The notes: a model not told the origin generated them from the sequence alone. Counted from the stretch's first letter, positions 24,026 to 35,261 are shown. The stretch: 64,000 bases of DNA from Calendula officinalis (GCA_963853835.1 OY970834.1:43555257-43619256); one strand, 5' to 3'. Program-made: numbers and translations.

Positions 24026-24625
24026 TGTGTGTTGCAGAAGCCATTTCAAATAGTATTCTTTCAACAGGTACACCACCACCACCATTTCTGCTTAAATATT
24101 GTTATTTTTTGTTTATTATTAATTTAAAAGTTTTTTTTTCTTCTTTTTTTCTGGAATTATTAGGACGTACAGATCTACAGAGGAAGTTGTTTTGTAGCTT
24201 GCAACTGGTGAGTTCCATGATTTCAGAACAATAGACCCATTTGTAACATAATTCTAAGTATTAATTCTTTTAAAGATTTAGATCGGTATTGTAGTAATAT
24301 TGTTTTTTTTAATTCTTTTAAAAAAAAGTCAACACTTTTGACCCTCAACTGGGGACCCGGCCCGTTTCAAGTTTCAGCCCGTACCGGTTTTGACCCGCTA
24401 GTCTTTCTGCTTCTAATTTGATCCAACGAGCTTATAAGAATTGACATATTTTTAATATTGTTGATTGGTGGAGTTGCTTTGACAACCGGTCTTATTTCTG
24501 CTGTGGAAGAGAGGTTTGGAATTAATTGATTTTTTTTTATAAATCTTGCTGATATTCTTTTTCTTTTCTTTTTTAAATTATGTTTTGCAGAGTTTTACAA
24601 GCACAACCAATGTGTTGCGTAAACT
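24026..24625 (+). pseudogene. relic of the 3' part of an actin-related protein 9 (ARP9) gene
   Basis: Four exon-like pieces are in the correct order. First, VAEAISNSILSTG ends at a CAACAG|GTACACC donor (about 24067). Next, RTDLQRKLFCSLQL (about 24163-24208) runs to a GTGAGT donor. Then IGGVALTTGLISAVEER (about 24463-24514), and RVLQAQP after TTTGCAG (about 24592). I recall this run (DLQRKLFCS, ALTxGLxxAVEERVLxAxP) from plant ARP9, a divergent actin-family protein. The third piece lacks an AG acceptor (TTGTTG precedes it), and nothing of the upstream two thirds of the protein or of the final domain is present. It is thus a decayed fragment directly downstream of HRLI copy 2. Confidence 0.7.
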
Positions 24626-24950
24626 CCTAGAATTATAGAATAATATGTTCAGTTGATATCATTAACCTACACTAATCGCCACTTTCTTCAACTATTTAGT
24701 ATGTTATTTAGTTTAGATTGTTCATGTTCTATTTAGTATCAATATTAATGGGGTTGAAAGTAAAATATTGTTGTTAATTTGTAATGTTGTATTTTTAATA
24801 TTGTTCATGCATTATACATTTATACCTACTTAGATAAAAATATACTTATATTTTATGTCTTTTGTATAGTTACATGGTGAACCTTTTCAAAGATGAAACC
24901 ATTAAAAATATACATACATGTTTCAGTATTGTGCCTAGGGTTATGTAGTA

Positions 24951-25269
24951 ATTCCTCCCGTTCAAAATAAGTGATACACTTTTCATAATTGGGTGATTCA
25001 AAATAAGTGATATATTTTAAAATTTTACCTTATTTGGTAAAATGTAGTGGGTTCCACACCTACTAACTGCCTACTTTATAAAGTAAAATGACTCTTATAC
25101 CTTTACTTTTTACTTTTAAACATCATTAACCTTAATTTATTCGAAAATTATGGGACTCATTCCCCACTAACCATCCAAATCCAATTAATCCAATTTAACC
25201 CTCATCATAATCTTTTGCCTCAAAAACCGTGAAATCCACAATGTATCACTTATTTTGAATCAGAGGAAG
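24951..25269. mobile_element. Stowaway MITE, TTCAAAATAAGTGATACAC family
   Basis: About 319 bp between TA dinucleotides, with ends ATTCCTCCCGTTCAAAATAA and TTATTTTGAATCAGAGGAAG. The subterminal GATTCAAAATAAGTGATA motif is repeated at the left end. Confidence 0.8.
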
Positions 25270-25946
25270 TATAAGTTTAAGGAATTACATTAAAATTACT
25301 GTCACATTAGTAATCACATCATATTATCTTGGAAGAAGTACTTGCCACACCTAGACACTCACCAAAATATGGAGGGGCTCCTCTAAATGTAGAGAAAATA
25401 GCCTCCCACGCACGTGTTTCAATATGGCAGTCCTCATTACGAAAAGGAAATTAATTTTCCCACCATATTTTTTGATGCATCTACCACAATATATAAGTAT
25501 TCCTGCAAACTGTATAAACATGTAAAACAATTATTGTGATATATGGATTAAAAGATGTCACTTCTTTTATGAAAACCTAACACGACATGGAGGGGAGTGA
25601 TAATCTACACGCCTCCACACCGTGATTGACATGCCACATAGAACTCAGTGCAGTGATCATACCGCACAGCCTAATTTTTTTTTTTTTTTGATCAGCAAAC
25701 AAATTTTAAAAATAAACAGCTAGCAAGAAGCCAGGTAATCGACAATATAGGCATGGGTGCTAAAGGATAACTGGCATGGGTGCTAGAGGATCATTCACTT
25801 GGCACAAAAGTCGATGCAACCTTTATACATAAAAAAAAAATTTAAAAATTTGCTACACGGCTATTTTCAAACCCACGCACATCGAAAGCCCGAAAGGTAT
25901 GACTCTATATAGTAGGCAAATAAAGTCAAGAATCTTAACTTTATAC

Positions 25947-26350
25947 TAGAGCTGTCAAAACCTAACACGACACGATAAAAATACACGAAACGAAACGAAA
26001 TTGGGATGAAATCGAATTTTGAATTCGTGTTCGTGTCGTGTAAAACAAACACGAAGTCGTGTCGTGTCGTGTTCCGAGATTAATACGAAATTAACACGAT
26101 AGTTATGATTTTGGGAACATTTAGAAATTTATGTTATATTTTTGTCGTGTTTTTAACATGTAGTAAGTAATAAATTTGATATATTTGTTATTTATTCCGT
26201 GTTTGTCGTGTTTATCGTTTTTTAATTGTGTCGTGTTCGTGTTAGCAACATAAAACACGACTTCGTCTTGTTTTCGTGTTGAACGAATTCGTGTCGTGTC
26301 GTGTCGTATTGTTCAAAAACACGAAACGCTAGAACGATTTGACAGTCCTA
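25947..26350. mobile_element. hAT-type MITE with 8-bp target duplication
   Basis: Ends TAGAGCTGTCAAA and TTTGACAGTCCTA, flanked by perfect 8-bp repeats CTTTATAC (25939-25946, 26351-26358). The 404-bp interior contains many GTGTCGTGTCGTGT / ACACGACACG repeats in both orientations. Confidence 0.9.
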
Positions 26351-26820
26351 CTTTATACTAAGTAAACAATTTCGTCCTATCCGATTTCATTCACATAAAA
26401 TTCAGTCAAAAATAGATTATATATAACGAGAAAAATTAATTTTGGACATATCAATGATTTTCTACTATAGTAAATAAACAGAATTATGCTATTTTAAGTG
26501 CTTAAACCTTGTTTTTGTCATCCAAAATCTATATTTTTTCCTTGTATTAACAAAACTCATACACTTCCACATATATTGTTTCTAAAAGAAATTACCCTAA
26601 TCATTTTACCCGTTATCACGTCTTATAGAATATAGTCATGTTATACACACTATATAAAAAAGCAATATGTTTTTGTTTTTGTTTAAATAATCTGTTCCTT
26701 ATGCCTTGTGGCCTCCTATCTTGGTGCCGTATCATTCTTTTTCCCTTCTTTATAAACCCTATCGGCAGGTTATTTGATTATAAAACCAGCCAACGGCAAA
26801 TCCAAATTCCGACCGGCGAT

Positions 26821-27552
26821 ATGTGTACTCTCGAAAAGCGCGGTAACATCTTCTTCCTTACATTGACCGGCGACGGCGCTGATGAACATCGTCTGAACCC
26901 TACTCTCATTTCATCCATCCGATCTGCTCTTTCCGAAGTCAAATCTCAGTCAACTCCCGGAACCGCCCTAATCACCGTCGCCGAAGGCAAATTTTTCTCC
27001 AATGGTTTCGATCTAGCCTGGGCGAAATCCGCCTCCGGTGGATCTCCATCTGAAGCCGTTAACCTCCTCCGTCACATGGTGCAGCTCTTCAGAGGTGTAG
27101 TCGCCGACTTAATCTCACTCCCTATGCCGACAATCGCCGCCGTCACCGGTCACGCAGCCGCAGCCGGACTGATGCTCGCGATGAGTCACGACTACGTCCT
27201 GATGCGGCGAGATCGGGCGATTTTGTATATGAGTGAGGTTGATATTGGGATGACGTTACCGGACTATTTCACGGCGTTGATTAGGTCGAAAGTGTCGAAA
27301 CCGGAGGTCCGGCGGGACGTATTGTTGCGTGGTGTGAGAGTGAAGGCGGATGATGCGGTGGCGAAGGGTTTGATCGATTCAGCGCATGATAGCGTTGAGA
27401 AGGCGGTTGATGCTGCTGTGCGCATGGGTGAAGAGTTGACCAAACGGAAGTGGGACGGCGAAGTGTACGCCGAGATAAGGAAGTCGTTGTATCCGGAGCT
27501 CCACGGCGTTCTCGGCTTGGCTACAAAGGAACTTGTAAAAGCTCGGCTTTAG
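26821..27552 (+). CDS. peroxisomal delta3,delta2-enoyl-CoA isomerase (crotonase family)
   Basis: Single exon, 243 residues, the family's usual length. The crotonase fold shows the oxyanion-hole segments FFSNGFDL (58-65) and GHAAAAGLMLAMSHDY (110-125). The acid residue E139 sits in MSEVDIGM, where plant ECI/IBR10-type isomerases carry it. The last three residues are ARL, a recognised PTS1 peroxisome signal. The enzyme should shift double bonds during beta-oxidation of unsaturated acyl-CoAs; the related Arabidopsis IBR10 also acts on indole-3-butyric acid. I chose the Met at 26821 because MCTLEKRGNIFFLTLTGDG is where homologues start; the in-frame extension to 26638 is AT-rich and unlike the gene. 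The coding sequence is much richer in GC than its surroundings. It lies between two gene relics (ARP9, RAD5). Confidence 0.92.
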   Translation: MCTLEKRGNIFFLTLTGDGADEHRLNPTLISSIRSALSEVKSQSTPGTALITVAEGKFFSNGFDLAWAKSASGGSPSEAVNLLRHMVQLFRGVVADLISLPMPTIAAVTGHAAAAGLMLAMSHDYVLMRRDRAILYMSEVDIGMTLPDYFTALIRSKVSKPEVRRDVLLRGVRVKADDAVAKGLIDSAHDSVEKAVDAAVRMGEELTKRKWDGEVYAEIRKSLYPELHGVLGLATKELVKARL

Positions 27553-28243
27553 AAGGGGTGGAGTTGTTATTTTTATATCTGTAAGGTTGTTTTTGTTATT
27601 GGGGAGTATTTCAGGGGGTGTAATTGTATTATTATATCTTAATATTGCGACAGGAAGTGAATTATAAAATAAGGAAAAAACGTTATTATTATTAAAATAA
27701 AACACCTTCATTATGATATGGTGATGAAAAGTTAGGTGACATTTCATGATATTAAGGATAATTTTCATTAAGTGCATGTTAATCTATAGGCTTGTAGAGA
27801 GAGGTACAGGAAGAATATTTTTTGTGTAATTATTGTTGAAAGTGTGGAAGTAATAAATGTGTATAATGAAGTCAAATAATTGAACATTATACGTGTTATT
27901 TTTTTACGTCTTATGACTGGTAACTATATTTACCAATTAAACGGACGAGCTCTTTTTTAATTTGTAGTTGTACAAAGTACAAAATGTTTACTACATAATG
28001 ACTTGGTAGAAAGTGTTTTTAAATAATGATCTTTACACATTTTTCATAACTTGCTCGCCCAAAAACAAGCTTGTTTGTGCTGCAGATAGGTATAATGTTG
28101 AGGTCAATTTATAAGAAAATTAAAAAAAATTACATTTTATTGCTCAGATTTTAACTAAAAAATGACCAAAAGGCAGTTATATTTTGTAGGAAATGGAACC
28201 ACCATTAACACTTGCATGTAATTTAATACCATACCAAAATTAA
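27553..28243. other. 3' flank of the isomerase gene
   Basis: Contains the likely 3' UTR (about 27553-27700). The remainder is AT-rich with no recognised feature. Confidence 0.6.
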
Positions 28244-29580
28244 GCTCTATATTGGATGACAGAATCAGAAAAAGGTGTTAATCTTGAGAAAGCAGAAGAA
28301 AGACTTCATCCTTGTTGGGCTGCTTATCGTATATGTGATGAGTATGACATTTTTATATAATTTTTGCATCTAGATAATCAATTTTATATGGAAAATTTCA
28401 TAAATATAGGTAATATAAGATAAGAAAAAAAAATCGAAATGAGGAACTAGAGGTCATATTGCACATTAATAGAACTAAATGAAATTGTTACAGCAAAATA
28501 ACCTATTAATAGGAGTAAATGTTCAATTTTGTTAAAAGAAATGAACATTTACTATTATTAACGTGGAATACGATCTTTAGTTTCACATTTTGAGCTTTTT
28601 GGGATCTTAAATTACTTTTTTTTTTAATTTTTCCCAATATTATACGGTTAAAAGAGTCAAATTTTCAATTTTTATAATATTTACTCTTTACAGAAAGGCA
28701 ACTGCAATTTATGTAAATATTTTCTCTGGGAAGCAACTAGCAAATTCCCAAAAGCAACACAAACTGCTTAGGAGGAGTAAGTTTCTACTATTTTATTTTT
28801 TTTATTTACTGCTTTCATTTTAGGTAATAATTAAATTTTTATTATTTTTTAATTATATATTTTTATTGTAGGATGAGCTTGAAACCCATTTTGAAGCAAA
28901 CAGTATATCTGTTTTTGTTCATTATGGACTTATGGTGGTGGTGAACTGGTGATAGAAGCAATGACAGTTAGACTTTTTTTTAATAAATTTTAATTCAATT
29001 CAACCCTTAATTAATTGTCTAAAATTTGTTTCATACTACCATGGAATTATTCTTAAACTATAATAAAACCTCTGATTTTTGTTAATTTCAGCTTTTTTAA
29101 TTTGGTAGATGAAGTCAAAGTCAAACCTTTTCCTCCCTAATCACTAATCAAAAACACCTACCATAAAACTTTATATGTTAAAAAAATTCTTTTTCTAGAC
29201 TTCCAAGAAAGAAAACTCAAGATTTCTAAAGTTGACCAACAACTTTCAATATTATGACTTTTAGGATCATTTAATCCACCTAGTATTTAATTTTTATTTC
29301 AAATGTTCTTCAAACGTATATAGTCTAAACCCGTGGATTGTATAGGCAAAACCATTTTCCATAGTTTCAGAGATATAATAACTTCTATTTATATTTTAAT
29401 GATTGAAGTGTTATTTTGTTTTGAAAAAAGACTTTGACTTTTTTGTTGATTTAATTTTGACTTTTTTGTAGGATACCATTGAGGAACGAATGCAACAAGT
29501 TCAAGCAAGAAAACAATAAATTTGCTACTGATGAGGAAGTCCGATCAGCTCGACTTGAAGACTTAAGATGCTTTTTTAGA
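28244..29580 (+). pseudogene. relic of a RAD5-type SNF2/RING DNA-repair helicase gene
   Basis: Four fragments occur in family order. 28244-28342 encodes ALYWMTESEKG...RLHPCWAAYRICDE, the segment before the helicase core. About 28694-28767 encodes KATAIYVNIFSG and then slips frame, although TSKFPKATQTARGG can still be read one frame away. About 28872-28965 encodes DELETHFEANSISVFVHYG. 29472-29580 encodes DTIEERMQQVQARKQ, a TAA, then ATDEEVRSARLEDL, the very C-terminus. Acceptor (TGTAG) and donor (GTAAGT) sites survive. Walker A, the DEGH box, HIRAN and RING domains are absent, so most of a protein of about 1000 residues has been deleted. RAD5 proteins act in post-replication repair; this copy cannot function. 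Confidence 0.75.
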
Positions 29581-30304
29581 TCATTTTTATGTTTATCAAA
29601 ATTTATTCTTTTTTAATAGGAGTGATTTTTGATTTAGGCAATTTGGAGTATTATTTATTGTTCTTTATTAATTAATCACCACCCTGAAATTTGGAGTGAT
29701 TTTTGATTTAGGCAAGAATCGGACTGGTAAGTTTGGTTCGGTCTGATTGATTTCAATTTGGCGGTTCTAACCGGTTTTCGGTCCAATAAACACATTACTA
29801 CTTTTAAATGTAACTCATGATATGAAGACTATTTTAATCCCACTTACAAAAGTTAATAGTTTTTGGATCAAATCTGCATGGTTATAAATAATGTTTAGAT
29901 TAACTTTTTTAATATAAGGATCGGGAAAGGGCCACGTTTCTCAACCATCACGTACCTCATGGGAAACAAACGGTAACGTGAGAACAAACATCGGATTAGT
30001 GACACGTGGGTGGTGTATGAATTGTAAGCTATATTGACCGTTGGATTGTTGATTTCAGTCAAAGATCTGGAGAATATGTTTACTAAACTTGAGATCCTAT
30101 CTTATCTCCCACTCTGCATCGGCGTGGCTTGGGTTAGGGTGGCTCGGCTCAGCTCGGCTTCCACTCACAAAGGGTTTGTTTTAGAATACGACGCGACTTA
30201 TACGGACCAATCCACTTAATCAGGCCCATTAAGACCGGGCTGTTTCGGATTGAATTCGACCCATACCAATTGTTTGCATCAAATGTAATGTTTTAAAAAT
30301 GAGA

Positions 30305-30475
30305 AATGATACATGTGCCTATTATTTATGTCTACTCATATGTCTACTCACTTCTAAATTCGACATGTGTCATCTATTAATTTTCTCTCTTCATATCATC
30401 CCTTGATTTTAACACTTGTCATGATCAAATTAATAGGCACATGAGTAGACACAAATAGTAGACACAAATACCATT
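30305..30475. mobile_element. 171-bp MITE, copy 1 (AATGATAYNTGTGCCTA ends)
   Basis: Terminal inverted repeat AATGATACATGTGCCTA at the left and TAGACACAAATACCATT at the right. The body matches the copy at 34770-34940 in opposite orientation, including CATATCATCCCTTGATTTTAACACTTGTC. No target duplication is certain. Confidence 0.7.
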
Positions 30476-30480
30476 ACTCT

Positions 30481-30755
30481 TTAAAAAGAGTTAATTTCAT
30501 AGTAATAAAGTTTCAAAAGTGTTTCATTTAGGTTAATCAAGTTTTACTTTTACTTTACAATAATCAAGTTTTCAAAAGTGTTCCAATCTATTGAAATTTA
30601 CCTTCTATAACATGTTACCAGGTCATTTTATTTAAATTTATATATAAGGTAACCTGATAACCTGTTATATAAGGTAAATTTCACGTGATTTGAATGACTT
30701 AAATGAAACACTTTTGAAACTATGTTACTATTCTAAGATATTAACCCTTTTAAAA
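30481..30755. mobile_element. foldback MITE with about 55-bp inverted repeats
   Basis: Left TTAAAAAGAGTTAATTTCATAGTAA...AGTTTCAAAAGTGTTTCATTTA is mirrored at the right by TAAATGAAACACTTTTGAAACTATG...TTACTA...ATATTAACCCTTTTAAAA. The centre repeats AAGGTAACCTG/AACCTGTTAT motifs. Confidence 0.65.
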
Positions 30756-31274
30756 ACATGGTTTTTACATTTAAGATTTAACCGAATAGGCGCCAAAATC
30801 CAGTTCCACTGGTTGAAACGGACAGTTGAGCTCATTTCATTTTTAATATTTTTATCTGAATCAAAATGGTTTTGTATGGTTCAGGTCAACAGTTCAACGT
30901 TGAACCAACAGGTTAATCTGGCTCGTAATAACCCATTAAACCGGAAATTCACCCGATTCACTGTTGGGCCATTTCAACCAGCAAATGTGTTATTTATTTG
31001 ATTAAGGGTTTTAAGGAAAATTGAAAAACATAAGCTTAAGATATATATTTTTCTTCTTCTTGTTTTCTAAACTGCAAAATGAATTATTTCATCACCTTAA
31101 GTTTTGCCATTAATCTAATTAGTCTGCTTCTCAGACATATAAATAGACATTTTTAGTCAGATAAATATACAATCATTCATTATCTATTGTCATTTCCCCA
31201 AGTCCAACTCACAATATTACAAGCCTCTTTAATTTTAGGTAATCACAGATAAATATAATATTTTAGCTATATTT

Positions 31275-31287
31275 AATTATTAATAAT
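31275..31287. repeat. 13-bp target-site duplication of the LINE, left copy
   Basis: AATTATTAATAAT here and again at 33814-33826, immediately outside the LINE body and its A-rich tail. Confidence 0.8.
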
Positions 31288-33813
31288 AAACTCAGTAATG
31301 AGGAAGCTATGGCTATGATTTCTAACATTTCTAATGAGGAAATTAAAAATGCTATGTTTGAAATTGGGCAGAATAAGGCTCCTGGGCCTGATGGCTATAC
31401 TTCTGCATTCTTCATTAGTGCATGGAGTATAGTTGGCAATGATGTATGTTTGGCTGTGCATGAATTTTTCAATAATGGCAGATTGTTAGGGGAGATTAAT
31501 GCTACAGTCATTACTCTGGTCCCTAAAATCCCTCTTCCTAAAAGGTGTCTGATTTCAGGCCCATTGCCTGCTGCAATGTTCTATATAAATGTATTAGCAA
31601 AATCCTGACTAATAGGATTAAGGTGGGACTGCAAAAATTAGTAAACTTCAATCAAAGTGCATTTATTCCTGGAAGATTAATCCAGGACAATCTGTTAATT
31701 ACCCAGGAACTGATGAAAGGGTATAACAGGAAAAATGGAAGTAAAAGATGTGCTTTCAAGATTGATATAGCTAAGGCATATGATACAGTTGATTGGGAAT
31801 TCCTTAAAGCTAGTTTAATTCACTTTGGTTTTCATTTGAGGATGGTAAACTGGATAATGACCTGTGTGTCCTCTGCCTCTTTTACTATATGTATCAATGG
31901 TAGCAGACACGGGTATTTTAAAAGTGGTAGAGGTCTGAGACAGGGAGACCCTATTTCCCCCCTACTTGTTCACCTTGGTTATGGAGGTTTTCACGTTGAT
32001 GATGAAAAGGAAGATCAAGGAAAATCCAGGATTTAAATACCACAAAGGGTGTAAAGAATTGAAGCTAACTCACCTTTGTTTTGCGGATGATCTCCTAATT
32101 TTGAGTAATGGTGACATACATTCTGTCCGTATTATAAAGGAGGCATTACAGGAATTTAGTAAAAGTTCAGGTCTTATTCCTAATTTAGGGAAGAGTACTG
32201 CTTTCTGCAGTAATATTCCTAATGATATCAAGGATAAGATTTTGAAGGAATCGCCCTTTGGGATTGGTAAACTTCCAGTTAGGTACCTAGGGGTTCCTTT
32301 GGTGGATAAGAAGCTGAGTATAAAAGACTGCAAACAATTGGTGGATAAGATAAAAAACAGAGTGAATAACTGGAAAAACAAATTCCTGTCTTATGCTGGC
32401 AGACTGCAGCTTATTTCCTCTGTTTTATCTGCCATGCATACTTACTGGGCTGCAGTATTCCTCATTCCCACGACTGTTATTGCAGAAATTGATAAAGTGC
32501 TTAAGAATTTTCTGTGGAGTCATGGAGATGGAAAGAAGGGTAAAGCCAAAGTGGCTTGGAAATTAGTGTGTAAACCTAAAGACCAAGGAGGGCTGGGCCT
32601 GAAATCTATTAGCTGTTGGAATATTGCCCTTCTTAGCAAACATTTGTGGAATATTGTTGCTAATAAGAAGTCCCTTTGGGTTGAATGGGTGAACCTTGTA
32701 AAATTAAAGGGTAGACACTTATGGGATATTAGTCCTAATAAAGGTGACAGCTGGATGTGGAGAACTATGTTGGGGTTGAGGGACAAAATTAGTCAATATA
32801 TTGTCCATGAGATTGGGAATGGGAAAACTGTTTCCATTTGGTATGACAACTGGAGCAACATTGGCCCTCTGTACAAAATTGTCAATAAGAGATGTATATA
32901 TAGTGCCAGACTGCAGGATAAGGCCACGGTGGAGAATATGTTACACAATGGTAACTGGATATGGCCAAATGATTGGTATCAAAGATATCCTACCCTGCTT
33001 AATCTGGTGACCCCTGCCCTTAATGATAGTAAAAATGATGCTATAAGATGGAAGTCGATATCTGGTATTATGGGGAATTTCTCTGTTAGAAGTGTTTGGG
33101 ACAATTTGAAGCTTCCTAATACCACAGTTAATTGGTATAAGGTTGTTTGGTTTTCTCAAAATAACCCTAGGCATGCTTTCATTATGTGGTTGGCTGTGCA
33201 GGGTCGGTTACTTACTCAGGACAGAATGTTAGCCTGGTGTACTAATACAAATTTAGTATGCCCCCTTTGTAACCAGGGGAATGACTCACATGATCATCTG
33301 TTTTTCTGTTGTACTTTTGCAAGTCACATTTGGCATAAGTTGAAGAAGATGATTTATGCTGCTAACCTTCCTAATGATTGGGGAAACATTGTTAATTGTA
33401 TGGCTGTTATGCCATGTAACAATAACATCAAAAGTATCCTACGCAGAATCACTGTTGCTACTGCTGTATACTTTATCTGGAGAGAAAGGAATGCAAGACT
33501 TTTCAAGAACCAACGCATGGCTGCTGATGTGATTTTAAACAAGATCATTGAGAATATAAAGTTACAATTGATGAATTTAGTGGTGAAACCCTCAAGGAAT
33601 GTGATGACAGTCGCCATGGACTGGGATGTCAGATTGCAATTTACTACTTCCTAGTTTGCTTTTAGCTTGTTTGTGTATTCCATTGGTTGTAATTGTAAAC
33701 CTTTGATGTAATTTGTTCTATTAATATATTTTTGGGGGCTTGGTAGGGGTGATGGCAATGCCGAAGCTCCTTGCCAGGTTTCTCCAACTTTTTCTCAAAA
33801 AATAAAATAAAAT
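31288..33813 (+). mobile_element. 5'-truncated L1-type LINE with reverse transcriptase and zf-RVT domains, frameshifted
   Basis: About 2.5 kb flanked by a 13-bp duplication and ending in an A-rich tail (TCAAAAAATAAAATAAAAT). Translation gives NKAPGPDG, SDFRPIACCNVLYK, SAFIPGRLIQDN, DIAKAYDTVDW, GLRQGDPISP, LCFADDLLI and RYLGVPL, the motif series of plant L1 reverse transcriptase. Then comes a long connection region and a C-terminal zf-RVT finger (CPLCNQGNDSHDHLFFCC). The FADD variant replaces the usual YADD. ORF1 and the endonuclease are missing, consistent with incomplete reverse transcription. Two single-base-type frameshifts, near 31545 and 31965, split the open frame, so the copy is dead. 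The open frame 31966-33654 is the longest remaining piece. Confidence 0.93.
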
Positions 33814-33826
33814 AATTATTAATAAT
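33814..33826. repeat. 13-bp target-site duplication of the LINE, right copy
   Basis: AATTATTAATAAT matching 31275-31287. Confidence 0.8.
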
Positions 33827-34769
33827 TATTCATTTGGCAAACGCATTATTCCAATTCACATGTCATTTTCTGTTTCGGCATATTAATGTTGAATTTTAGA
33901 GAACAAGTTTTACCGACATTAATAGATACGTATAGTATAGAAGAGACATTAGGAATCGAACCTATATATTTAGTAAATTCTTTCTTCTTAGTGGGATTCC
34001 ACGAAATATGGAGTGGGTTTTTCTTTTTGAGAAGGTGGTGTTCTATATTTCTGTGGTTTTTTATCGTTTGCATTAGGCTGCAAGGTATGAGTACCACATG
34101 TGGTACCCATATGTCTTGTAACATCACCGCCACCTAAGCAACCACACTACCACCACATCACATCATCTCTAGGAAATACCCACCACACCACATCACACCA
34201 TTTTATTCCATTAAATTTTAAATATAATAAAAAAAAAATACCCCTCAACCAATCACAAGCAAGCACCCATCAAAAAGCAACCCCCAACGCTCGTTCTTGT
34301 CCGTGGCCCATGGCCTCCTCCTCCCACGCCGACCCCCCACGCCGTTGGGGGGGGGGGGGGGGCGGTGTTCCCTACCCACACCACGCCGTCGCCATCCACC
34401 TCACCCCCTACGCCACCCTTGCCGTGGACCCATTCCGTGAAGCCTTATGATTATTTGTTTTAGTGCCACAATAATTAGAGGCAAAGAGGGTGAATATACA
34501 CTTTTACTTTTTTGTATGTTTTCATACGAATTGCTTTTTTGAGTTTTGATATATAAAAATGGGAGTTAATTTTGATACCACAAATATTGATGAATATACC
34601 ACACTGTACAACTATTTCTGCAGACTGTACAACTACATAAAACATTTGTTGTGATACATGAGTTAAAACATGTGGTACAAAAATCACTACCTTATAAAAA
34701 TAGAGTTGAGAAATGAAGGATAATAAAACAAACACCAAAAAATCCTTGAAAGAATATACATATATGGGT

Positions 34770-34940
34770 AATGGTATTTGTGCCTACCATATGTGCATAC
34801 TCATATACCTATCAATTAGATCGTGATAAGTGTCAAAATCAAGGAATGATATGAAGAGAGAGTATTAGTGGATGACATATGTCAAGTTTAGAAGTAGGTA
34901 GGCCTATGGGTAGGCATAAATGATAAGCACAAATATCATT
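34770..34940. mobile_element. 171-bp MITE, copy 2, inverted relative to copy 1
   Basis: Ends AATGGTATTTGTGCCTA and ...TAAGCACAAATATCATT. Interior GATCGTGATAAGTGTCAAAATCAAGG is the complement of the copy at 30305-30475, and both copies are the same length. Confidence 0.7.
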
Positions 34941-34952
34941 TCTATACATATA

Positions 34953-35261
34953 CTTCCTCCGATTTAAAATAAGTGATACACTTTCCATATTTGGGTGTAT
35001 CAAAATAAGTGATACACTTTGAAAATTACCTTATTTGGTAAAATGTAATGAGCCCTCCACACCCACTAACTACTTTAATAAAATGAAATGACTCATTTAC
35101 CCTTACTTTTACCTTTAAACATCATTAACCTTACTTTATTCAGAGATTGTGGGACTCATTCTCCACTAACCATCCAATTAATCTAATTTAACCCTCACTA
35201 TAATCTTTTGCCTTAAAAAGCGTGAAACTAACAATGTATCACTTATTTTAAATCGGAGGAA
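34953..35261. mobile_element. Stowaway MITE, TTAAAATAAGTGATACAC family
   Basis: About 309 bp between TA dinucleotides. Ends CTTCCTCCGATTTAAAATAA and TTATTTTAAATCGGAGGAA. Confidence 0.85.

Larger units (their letters stand above)
24631..26820. other. intergenic region upstream of the enoyl-CoA isomerase gene
   Basis: Contains a Stowaway (24951) and a hAT MITE (25947). The rest is AT-rich with short homopolymers (T run near 25680). No other gene is recognised. Confidence 0.7.
29581..31287. other. intergenic region with two small foldback elements
   Basis: Two MITE-like inverted repeats (30305, 30481) are listed separately. 29650-30300 has no recognised feature apart from a repeated TTTGGAGTGATTTTTGATTTAGGCAA phrase split between 29619 and 29715. 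30760-31270 is AT-rich up to the LINE target site. Confidence 0.6.

Noticed and set aside
26638..26820. N-terminal extension of the isomerase
   Set aside because: In frame but AT-rich, hydrophobic and unlike homologues; the internal Met at 26821 fits the family start.
27379..27777. 132-codon minus-strand frame
   Set aside because: Antisense shadow of the isomerase 3' end with no family features.
31545..33654. LINE reverse transcriptase frames as host genes
   Set aside because: They show the L1 motif series, target duplications and A-rich tail; they are transposon remnants.
34340..34450. Frame through the C-rich stretch and G run near 34350
   Set aside because: Homopolymer of uncertain length, no conserved domain, no introns or promoter evidence.
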